This document shows positions 6,052 to 11,503 of a stretch of 11,503 nucleotides of DNA, piece after piece (position 1 is the stretch's first letter; each line of letters begins with the position of its first letter). The stretch lies in NCBI GenBank assembly GCA_033856535.1, contig JAWVEV010000088.1, forward strand, positions 1 to 11,503. Direction: 5' to 3'. The notes below the pieces were generated by a model, which did not search any database, was not told the origin of the DNA, and saw only the letters and a program-made list of their open reading frames with translations. The position numbers and the translations under genes are program-made. The stretch is from JAWVEV01 sp033856535. Its GTDB lineage: Bacteria > Actinomycetota > Thermoleophilia > Miltoncostaeales > Miltoncostaeaceae.

Positions 6052-7968
6052 GGGCATCGCCGGAGGGAGCGGCGGGGGGAGGGGCGTGGGCGGCTTGATC
6101 GTCTGCGTCCCGCGGGTGGTGGTCGCCGGCGGTGGCGGCGTCGGCTCCTCGTCGGTATCGGTCTCGGCGGGCGGCGGCTCCGGCTCCCGGTCGGTCCGGG
6201 TCGAGCCGGTCGGCGTCTCCGGCTCCTCGGGCTCCTCCTCCTCCGGGCCCACCTCGATGAAGGCGTTCTCCGGCTTGTAGCGCCAGCTGAAGCTGTCCTC
6301 GCGCTTGAGGTCGTCGCCCCGGTAGACCTTTCGGGTGTAGCTGATCTTGAACCCCGCGCCGCCGGCCTCCTGGACCACCTCCCTCGAGCCGGGCTCGAGG
6401 TCCTCGTTGACGTCGGTGATCGTCTTCGGCTCGACGTAGTCGGTGGGGTCGCTCGAGGAGGTCTCGACGCGCCGGCCGAGCTTCGACGAGAAGAAGCGGA
6501 TCGTGATGCCGCTGTCGCCCGCGTAGGTGTCGATGAGGATGCCGGCGTCCCAGTCGTTCACGAAGATCAGCTCGGGGCCGCCGAAGGAGACCGTCGCCTC
6601 GCGTCCCGGCGGGTAGCGCGAGATGTAGAACTCGTGCGGGGTGTGCGTGACGATCTCGAGCCCCGCGAAGTAGGCCGCGTTGTAGAGCGTGGTGGCGATC
6701 TGGCTGACGCCGCCGCCCACCGCGTCCTCCAGGCGGCCGCCGGCGATCTGCGGCGCCTCGACGAAGCCCCGCTCGGCGGTCCGCTGGCCGAGCGCCTCGT
6801 TCAGCGAGAAGCGCCCGTTGGGCGGGATGATCATCCCGTCGAGGAGCGCCGCCCCGCGCTGGATGTTGGTCACCCGCGGCTGGCAGCACTGGTACGGCGT
6901 GGTGAAGGACGAGACCAGCTCGGTGATGTTGAGCTTTCGCAGCTCGGCGGTCGAGACGTCGGGCTCGAGCGTCTCGAATCGCGCCCGCGCGGGCGTGCCG
7001 GGCTTGCCGACGATCGCGGCGGCGATGGCCGTCGTGTTCAGCCGCCGACCGGTCGTGGCCGGGACCAGCCGCACCGTGTCGCCGGTGATGCGGAACTCGG
7101 CGTCGCTCGCCGGCTGGATCCGCCCCTGGAAGGCCGGGAGGAGCTCCTCGTTGAGCACCTGCGGGTCCAGGCGGACCGCGATCCGCGACGCCCTCGGCTC
7201 GAAGCGGAGCGCCCGGAGCAGCACGTCGGTCCCGATCTCCACCTGGTTGCCCTGGAAGGTGACCGTCGCCGGCTGGGCGAGCACGGCGACCGCGCGGGCG
7301 CGGGCCTGCTCGGCCGCCTCGTCGCCGATCGCCGGCTGCAGCACCTCGCGGTCGAGCACGATGCGCGGGGGGAAGGCCAGGATCTGGCTCCGCAGCGTCT
7401 TCGGGTCGACGCCGGAGCCGGTCTTCGCCGGCACGACGACCGGCTCGCCGCCCTGCAGCTCCACCGAGGCCGACTGGGCGGGGCTGTTGAGCTCGCCGGT
7501 GACCTGGTCGACCAGCGCGTCGACCTGGCCGTCGTCGAGGGTGAACCCGAGGGTGAGCTCGCGGGTGCCGCCCAGGCCGAGCCGCCCCAGCAAGCGGTCG
7601 ATCGGGGAGCGCGGCTCCAGCGCCTCGGACACGACCCGCTCGACCTGCGGGCGCGAGCGCAGCGCGCCGCGCGAGGCCTCCAGGCGGAACCCGCCCGCCT
7701 CGGCGGTCTCGATCACCAGCGGCTCGGAGAGGCGCACGGCCGCCCGCCGGCGGACGACGGTCTCGATCTGGGACGCGGTCATGCCGCCGACCTCGATTCC
7801 GTCGACGGTGACGTCTCCGGGCGCCCGCCCGTCCTCCTCGCCCACCAGGGCCAGCGCCGAGGCGGCGCAGAGCAGCGCGATGATGAGCGCGATCAGGCCG
7901 GCCTGCGCCGGGCCGATGCGGCGGCGGCGGCGCTGTGGTGGTCGCCGGCTGCGCTGCCCCCCCGTCAT
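6049..7968 (-). CDS. VanW/YoaR-like membrane-anchored cell-envelope protein
   Basis: 639 residues. A very basic N-terminus (RRPPQRRRRR, 8-17) precedes one membrane helix at about 21-43, giving an N-in, C-out topology. Outside, DGIEVGGMTASQ (56-67) opens the first YoaR-like putative peptidoglycan-binding (PG_binding_4) region, to about 210; a second lies at about 235-335 (ending near LVPATTGRRL). The VanW domain is at about 350-480: TTPYQCCQPRVTNI, IPPNGRFSLNEALG (381-394), GGGVSQIATTLYNAAY (418-433) and HTPHEFYISRYPPGR (442-456). A G5-like segment follows (about 505-573), then a low-complexity tail rich in Glu, Pro and Thr (574-639). The biochemical role of VanW is not established; a wall-associated role is inferred. 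A TTG at 8052 or GTG at 8007 are alternative starts, but the ATG at 7968 places the basic patch and membrane helix normally. It diverges from egtB. Confidence 0.88.
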   Translation of the reverse strand: MTGGQRSRRPPQRRRRRIGPAQAGLIALIIALLCAASALALVGEEDGRAPGDVTVDGIEVGGMTASQIETVVRRRAAVRLSEPLVIETAEAGGFRLEASRGALRSRPQVERVVSEALEPRSPIDRLLGRLGLGGTRELTLGFTLDDGQVDALVDQVTGELNSPAQSASVELQGGEPVVVPAKTGSGVDPKTLRSQILAFPPRIVLDREVLQPAIGDEAAEQARARAVAVLAQPATVTFQGNQVEIGTDVLLRALRFEPRASRIAVRLDPQVLNEELLPAFQGRIQPASDAEFRITGDTVRLVPATTGRRLNTTAIAAAIVGKPGTPARARFETLEPDVSTAELRKLNITELVSSFTTPYQCCQPRVTNIQRGAALLDGMIIPPNGRFSLNEALGQRTAERGFVEAPQIAGGRLEDAVGGGVSQIATTLYNAAYFAGLEIVTHTPHEFYISRYPPGREATVSFGGPELIFVNDWDAGILIDTYAGDSGITIRFFSSKLGRRVETSSSDPTDYVEPKTITDVNEDLEPGSREVVQEAGGAGFKISYTRKVYRGDDLKREDSFSWRYKPENAFIEVGPEEEEPEEPETPTGSTRTDREPEPPPAETDTDEEPTPPPPATTTRGTQTIKPPTPLPPPLPPAMP

Positions 7969-8107
7969 CCGCGGAGAGGTTAGGCCACGCGGCGGCGTCG
8001 TGCCCACCTTCGATGTTCCGCCGGCCGCCGGCGGGCCCGCGTGAGAATGCAAACGATGTGAGGGTCCTCACTGGCCCGGCGCGCCGGAGTGGTCCATCCT
8101 GGGCCCC
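7969..8107. promoter_or_regulatory. divergent control region with an inverted repeat at 8058-8071
   Basis: The 139 bases between the VanW gene and egtB must hold both promoters. The clearest element is GTGAGG (8058-8063), two bases, then CCTCAC (8066-8071), a perfect 6-bp inverted repeat 37 bases before the egtB start. Another GTGAG stands at 8041-8045 and a fourth at the egtB start codon itself. The AATGCAAACGATG stretch (8046-8058) is the most AT-rich part and may contain a -10 for either direction, but I cannot assign one. The egtB GTG has no purine-rich ribosome site, so a leaderless transcript starting near 8108 is possible. Confidence 0.4.
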
Positions 8108-9361
8108 GTGAGCGACCTCGCCCAGCGGTTGACCTCACGGCTCGCCGCCACACGGGAGCGCACCTTCGAGCTGCTCGCGCCGCTCGACGAGGAGGGCCTG
8201 GCGCGCCAGGCGGCGCCCATCATGAGCCCGCCGCTCTGGGACCTCGGCCACATCGCGGCCTACGAGGAGCTGTGGCTGGTGCGCCGCCTCGCCGGCGACC
8301 CCTCGTTCCATCCGGAGCTCGAGGCGACCTACGACGCGTTCGAGACGCCGCGGGCGGTGCGCGCCGAGATCCCGATCCTCGACCACGCCCGGGCGCTGGC
8401 CTACCTGCGCGACGTGCGCGAGCGGGCCCTGGAGGTGCTCGACGCGGCCGACCTCGGCGAGGACGCCGACCCGCTCACGGCCGAGGGCTTCGTGTGGGAC
8501 ATGGTCGACCAGCACGAGGCCCAGCACACCGAGACCGTGCTCCAGGCCCTCCAGATGCTGCCGGCGGGGGGCTACCGGCCGCCGCGCCGGGATGCCGCGC
8601 CCCGGGGCCCGGCCGCCGCGCCCGACCGCGTCGAGGTGCCCGGCGGCGCCTTCGAGATGGGCGCGGCCGAGGGCGGCTTCGCCTACGACTGCGAGCGGCC
8701 GCGCCACCTGCGCGAGGTGGGCTCCTTCCTGATCGGCCGCCGGCCGGTGACCAACGCCGAGCACCTGGCCTTCATGGCCGACGGGGGCTACGCGCGGCGC
8801 GAGCTCTGGACCGACGAGGGCTGGGCCTGGCGCGAGGCCGAGGGCGCCGAGGCCCCGGCCTACTGGGAGCGCGACGGCGAGGGTGGCTGGCTGGCCCGCA
8901 GCTTCGACGTGCTCGCGCCGGTCGACCCGCTGCTGCCGGTCTGCCACGTCTCGGCGCACGAGGCCGACGCCCATGCCCGCTGGGCGGGCGCCCGCCTGCC
9001 GACCGAGGCCGAGTGGGAGCGGGCGGCGGCGCTCGCGGACGATCCGGCCGCCGGGGCCCACGTCGACCAGCTCGACTTCGGCCCGGCCCCCTGCGCGGAG
9101 GTGCCGGGCGCGGGAGGCGGTCCGCGGGGAATGATCGGCGACGTGTGGGAATGGACCGCCTCGCGCTTCATCGGCTACCCCGGCTTCCGGGCCTTCCCGT
9201 ACCGGGAGTACGCCGAGGTCTTCTTCGGCGGCCCCTATCGGAGTCTCCGCGGCGGCTCGTGGGCCACGCAGCCCGCGGCCGCCCGGACCAGCTTCCGGAA
9301 CTGGGATCTCCCGAAGCGGCGGCAGATCTTCTCCGGCTTCCGGCTCGTATACGGGGCATGA
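8108..9361 (+). CDS. egtB: EgtB-type iron-dependent sulfoxide synthase (ergothioneine pathway)
   Basis: 417 residues, normal for EgtB. It joins a thiol (gamma-glutamylcysteine or cysteine) to carbon 2 of the hercynine imidazole using O2 and non-haem iron, giving a sulfoxide. The N-terminal DinB-like four-helix domain (about 1-150) supplies the three iron ligands: His48 (LWDLGHIA) and His136/His140 (HEAQH). The C-terminal formylglycine-generating-enzyme-like domain (about 172-415) contains PGGAFEMG, RLPTEAEWE (296-304), GDVWEWT (344-350), GPYRSLRGGSW (375-385) and SFRNWD (395-400). Tyr377 fits the catalytic Tyr of the Mycolicibacterium thermoresistibile enzyme. Arg82/Arg85, Asp400 and Arg404 sit where that enzyme binds gamma-glutamylcysteine, from memory of its structure. 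GTG at 8108 is chosen because the next start would remove an iron ligand region. The stop overlaps the egtD start (ATGA), so translational coupling is likely. Confidence 0.93.
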   Translation: MSDLAQRLTSRLAATRERTFELLAPLDEEGLARQAAPIMSPPLWDLGHIAAYEELWLVRRLAGDPSFHPELEATYDAFETPRAVRAEIPILDHARALAYLRDVRERALEVLDAADLGEDADPLTAEGFVWDMVDQHEAQHTETVLQALQMLPAGGYRPPRRDAAPRGPAAAPDRVEVPGGAFEMGAAEGGFAYDCERPRHLREVGSFLIGRRPVTNAEHLAFMADGGYARRELWTDEGWAWREAEGAEAPAYWERDGEGGWLARSFDVLAPVDPLLPVCHVSAHEADAHARWAGARLPTEAEWERAAALADDPAAGAHVDQLDFGPAPCAEVPGAGGGPRGMIGDVWEWTASRFIGYPGFRAFPYREYAEVFFGGPYRSLRGGSWATQPAAARTSFRNWDLPKRRQIFSGFRLVYGA

Positions 9362-10365
9362 CCACCACCGCCCGCCCGACCGTCCTGCCGCGGCCCTACC
9401 GGCTCGACGTGCATCCGCCCGTCGCCGGCGACGGCGCCGGCATCGCCGGCGACGTCCGTCGCGGGCTGCTGGCGAGCCCCAAGGAGCTCAAGCCGAAGTA
9501 CTTCTACGACGAGCGCGGGAGCGAGCTCTTCGAGGAGATCACCCGGCTGCCCGAGTACTACCAAACCCGCACCGAGCGGGCGATCCTGACCCGGATCGCC
9601 CCCGGGATCGCCCGCCGGCACCGCCCGGCCGAGCTGGTGGAGCTGGGCTCCGGCGCCTCGCGCAAGACCGAGGCGCTGCTGCGCGCGATGCTCCGCGACG
9701 GCACCCCGGTGCGCTACGTGCCGTTCGACGTCTGCGCCGAGATCATCCTCCAGGCCGCGAACCGGCTCGCGCTCTCGTTCCCGGAGCTGAGCGTCCACGG
9801 CGTCGCCGGCGACTTCGACCACCACCTCGACGCCCTGCCCGAGCGCGACGGCACGCGGTTGGTGGCCTTCCTCGGCGGGACCATCGGCAACCTCGCCCCG
9901 CGCGCCCGGACGCCCTTCCTGCACCGCGTCGCGCGCCTGCTGGGTCCGGGCGACCTGCTGCTGGTGGGGACCGACCTCGCCGGCGACCCGGGGCGGATCG
10001 TGCCGGCCTACAACGACGCCGCCGGCGTCACCGCGGCCTTCAACCTGAACGTCCTCACCGTGCTGAACCGCGAGCTCGGCGGCGACTTCCGCCTGGAGGC
10101 GTTCGAGCACGAGGCCCGCTACGACCCGGGCCCGCCCTGGATCGAGATGGTGCTCCGCTCGCGCGAGGACCAGCGCGTGCGGCTGGTGGCGCTCGACCTC
10201 GAGGTCGAGTTCGCCGCCGGCGAGGAGCTGCGCACCGAGATCTCGTGCAAGTTCACGCGCGAGTCGGTCGCCGACATGTACGCCGCGGCCGGCCTGGAGC
10301 TGATCGAGTGGCACACCGACGAGGCCGGCTGGTTCGCGGTCTCGCTCGCCCGCCGCGCGGAGTAG
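9358..10365 (+). CDS. egtD: EgtD, histidine N-alpha-methyltransferase (hercynine synthase)
   Basis: 335 residues; uses three S-adenosylmethionine to trimethylate the alpha-amino group of histidine, giving hercynine, the substrate of EgtB. SAM-binding motif VELGSGASRKT (94-104) and PFDVC (122-126) are clear. Histidine-site residues known from M. smegmatis EgtD (Y56, N166, Y206, M252, E282, S284, from memory) fall at Tyr68 (PEYYQTRTE), Asn178 (GGTIGNL), Tyr218 (PAYND), Met264 (IEM), Glu294 and Ser296 (TEISCKF), all at the same offset of 12, so specificity for histidine is well supported. The extra N-terminal residues account for the offset. It starts inside the egtB stop and ends four bases before the next gene, the middle of a three-gene operon. 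Methyltransferase order is reversed relative to the pathway but normal for egt clusters. Confidence 0.95.
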   Translation: MTTTARPTVLPRPYRLDVHPPVAGDGAGIAGDVRRGLLASPKELKPKYFYDERGSELFEEITRLPEYYQTRTERAILTRIAPGIARRHRPAELVELGSGASRKTEALLRAMLRDGTPVRYVPFDVCAEIILQAANRLALSFPELSVHGVAGDFDHHLDALPERDGTRLVAFLGGTIGNLAPRARTPFLHRVARLLGPGDLLLVGTDLAGDPGRIVPAYNDAAGVTAAFNLNVLTVLNRELGGDFRLEAFEHEARYDPGPPWIEMVLRSREDQRVRLVALDLEVEFAAGEELRTEISCKFTRESVADMYAAAGLELIEWHTDEAGWFAVSLARRAE

Positions 10366-10369
10366 GGCG

Positions 10370-11362
10370 ATGAGCGGGGCGCCGGCCCTCGGTCCGCGCT
10401 TCCGGGAGGCGCTCGCCTACGCCGCCGAGGTCCACGAGGACCAGGTGCGCAAGGGCACCGCGATCCCCTACGTGGCGCACCTGCTGGCGGTGGCGGCGCT
10501 CGTGATCGAGGACGGCGGCCGCGCCGGCGCTGCCGACGAGGACGAGGCGATCGCCGCGCTGCTGCACGACGCGGTCGAGGACCGCGGCGGCGCGGCGCGC
10601 CTGGCCGACATCCAGGCGCGCTTCGGCCCCCGGGTCGCGGAGATCGTGGCCGCGTGCAGCGACGCGATGGGGGAGGAGGCGCCCAAGCCCCCCTGGCGGC
10701 CGCGCAAGGAGGCGCACCTGCGCCACCTGGAGGACGCGGACGCCGGCGTCTGGCGCGTGACCCTGGCCGACAAGGTGCACAACCTGCGCGCGATCGTGGC
10801 CGACTACGCCGAGCTGGGCGACGCCCTCTGGGCGCGCTTCAATCCGGACGCCGACCCGGCCTGGTACTACGGAGCCCTGGCCGACCTGGCGGCGACCCGG
10901 GCCCCCGGGCCGCTGGCCGACGAGCTGGTCGGGGCGCTGGCGGAGCTCGAGGCACTGACGGCCGCGCTCCCGCCGCCGCTCGCGGGCTCGCGCTGGGAGC
11001 GGCGGGGGCGCCTGCTCGCCGGCCCGCACCCGGGCCGCGACGGCGCTCCCGGCCCGGCGGTGGAGGCGCTGCGCGACGCCGGGGTGGGGCTGATCGTCGA
11101 CCTGACCGGCGAGGAGGACGCCCTGCCGAGCTACGTCGACCTCCTCGGCGAGGGGATGCGCCGCCTGAACCGGCCGATCCCCTCGGGCGGCGTCCCGGAT
11201 GCGGGGACGATCGATGAGATCGTGACCGCGATCGACGACGCGATCGCCGCCGGCGAGGCGGTCTACGTGCACTGCCGCGGTGGCGGCGGGCGGACCGGCG
11301 CGGTGGTCGACGCATACACCACTCGCGAGATCGCGCCTCAGGAGCCGGGTCCGACGGCCTGA
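10370..11362 (+). CDS. HD phosphohydrolase (SpoT/MESH1-like) fused to a degenerate Cys-based phosphatase domain
   Basis: 330 residues, two domains. Residues 1-195 are an HD_4-type hydrolase: His37 (YVAHL), HDAVED with His66/Asp67 and the Glu70-Asp71 pair of (p)ppGpp hydrolases, and LADKVHNLRAI with Asp134 and Asn138. No synthetase domain is present, so if it acts on (p)ppGpp it only removes it; MESH1 relatives also dephosphorylate NADPH. Residues 207-330 match the start of a dual-specificity phosphatase domain: LIVDLT (241-246) and the P-loop HCRGGGGRTG with Cys302 and Arg308. Compared with KAP/CDKN3 (PIADGGTPD), the general-acid Asp is Ser272 here (PIPSGGVPD). The protein ends 22 residues after Arg308, so the helices that normally follow are missing, and the last codons (GCA, ACT, CCT, GGT) are unlike the rest. 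GGAG at 10359-10362 precedes the ATG; it is the third gene of the egt operon. The true substrate is unknown. Confidence 0.82.
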   Translation: MSGAPALGPRFREALAYAAEVHEDQVRKGTAIPYVAHLLAVAALVIEDGGRAGAADEDEAIAALLHDAVEDRGGAARLADIQARFGPRVAEIVAACSDAMGEEAPKPPWRPRKEAHLRHLEDADAGVWRVTLADKVHNLRAIVADYAELGDALWARFNPDADPAWYYGALADLAATRAPGPLADELVGALAELEALTAALPPPLAGSRWERRGRLLAGPHPGRDGAPGPAVEALRDAGVGLIVDLTGEEDALPSYVDLLGEGMRRLNRPIPSGGVPDAGTIDEIVTAIDDAIAAGEAVYVHCRGGGGRTGAVVDAYTTREIAPQEPGPTA

Positions 11363-11368
11363 GACCTC

Positions 11369-11383
11369 CCCCTAGGTGAGGGG
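11369..11383. repeat. short hairpin between the HD-phosphatase gene and the IS
   Basis: CCCCT (11369-11373) pairs with AGGGG (11379-11383) around AGGTG, six bases after the stop codon. A second pair, CTCAGG (11337-11342) and CCTGAG (11358-11363), spans the end of the gene. Either could be a weak terminator or part of an older element boundary; stems are short and no T-run follows. Confidence 0.3.
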
Positions 11384-11445
11384 CGCCAACACGTTGTTCA
11401 TCCGGAACCGCCTGGAGGATTGGGGTTGCTGAGACTCCGATCCCC

Positions 11446-11450
11446 AAGGA
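11446..11450 (+). promoter_or_regulatory. ribosome binding site of the IS481-family transposase
   Basis: AAGGA ends nine bases before the ATG at 11460, a good distance, and supports this ATG as the real transposase start. Confidence 0.6.
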
Positions 11451-11459
11451 CGGTCCCGA

Positions 11460-11503
11460 ATGAAGCTCCACGCTAACGCCAAGCTGACGCCGGCGGGGCG
11501 GCT
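11460..11503 (+). CDS. IS481-family transposase, N-terminal fragment (cut by window end)
   Basis: Only 14 full codons are visible: MKLHANAKLTPAGR. This opening matches the very conserved N-terminus of IS481-family DDE transposases (M-K-L-H-A-N-A-x-L-T/S-P), which leads into a helix-turn-helix DNA-binding domain and then an rve-type integrase core. Preceded by a good ribosome site. Whether the gene is intact cannot be judged. The recognition rests on a short but distinctive string, so I hold it as likely rather than certain. Confidence 0.7.
   Translation, partial: MKLHANAKLTPAGR

Larger units (their letters stand above)
11395..11503 (+). mobile_element. left end of an IS481-family insertion sequence (runs off the window)
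   Basis: The transposase start at 11460 places an insertion sequence at the right edge. The sequence from TGTTCATCCGG (11395) to the start codon is about 65 bases, a typical leader, and begins with the TGT common at IS481-family ends. Base composition falls visibly here compared with the genes to the left. The exact left boundary, the other inverted repeat and any target duplication cannot be seen, so 11395 is a best guess. Confidence 0.6.

Noticed and set aside
4191..6098. 635-residue + strand open frame crossing the acyl-CoA dehydrogenase and the dehalogenase-like gene
   Set aside because: Out of frame with the hydrolase and opposite the dehydrogenase; low-complexity Arg/Gly/Pro sequence with no motif.
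6634..8044. Two long + strand frames opposite the VanW gene
   Set aside because: No recognisable motif; the minus strand has a coherent membrane helix, PG-binding and VanW domains.
8089..10365. 758-residue frame suggesting an EgtB-EgtD fusion
   Set aside because: Only the EgtD part (from 9358) is real; the upstream part is a shadow of egtB, which is read in another frame and ends in an ATGA overlap.
10370..11362. Frameshift as the reason for the short phosphatase domain
   Set aside because: Neither of the other two forward frames after about 11310 continues the family pattern, so replacement or true shortening fits better.
1..11503. CRISPR arrays, tRNA or rRNA genes, phage genes, tandem repeats
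   Set aside because: No regularly spaced direct repeats, cloverleaf or phage-type genes were found; the only mobile element is the IS at the right edge.

Overview
The window is very rich in G+C (about three quarters by eye) and densely coded, with nearly every third codon position G or C. It most resembles an actinobacterial chromosome. The secreted protease carries an FEYG-type Fn3-like module and a C-terminal LKAGAYRLTL-type beta domain that I associate with Thermoleophilia/Solirubrobacterales, so that class is my best guess; there is no rRNA or other marker to prove it. No RNA genes or CRISPR array were seen.

Layout: (1) 140-2296 (+), a secreted subtilisin-family protease, followed by a terminator-like hairpin. 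(2) 2481-3947 (+), a succinate-semialdehyde-dehydrogenase-type aldehyde dehydrogenase, convergent with (3) 3972-5132 (-), an acyl-CoA dehydrogenase; a nested inverted repeat lies between their ends. (4) 5167-6039 (+), an alpha/beta hydrolase with the full residue set of fluoroacetate/haloacetate dehalogenases. It is divergent from (3), with almost no intergenic DNA, and convergent with (5) 6049-7968 (-), a membrane-anchored VanW/YoaR-like cell-envelope protein. (6) After a divergent regulatory region, 8108-11362 (+) is a tight three-gene operon: egtB, egtD (ATGA overlap) and an HD-phosphohydrolase fused to a Cys-based protein-phosphatase-like domain. (7) The right edge, from about 11395, is the left end of an IS481-family insertion sequence whose transposase starts at 11460 and runs off the window.

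How the genes fit together: egtD makes hercynine from histidine and egtB adds sulfur, so the operon makes the central intermediates of ergothioneine, a redox thiol. The amidotransferase (egtC), C-S lyase (egtE) and gamma-glutamylcysteine ligase (egtA) are not here. The third gene has a SpoT/MESH1-like HD site and a KAP/CDKN3-like phosphatase domain that has lost its general acid and its C-terminal helices, close to the insertion sequence. The aldehyde dehydrogenase, acyl-CoA dehydrogenase and dehalogenase are three small-molecule catabolic enzymes side by side, but their orientation shows they are not one operon.

The points most worth a second look are the HD-phosphatase fusion with its degenerate phosphatase half, the predicted defluorinase, the minimal egtBD operon, and the shared-CATG divergent start arrangement at 5130-5133.
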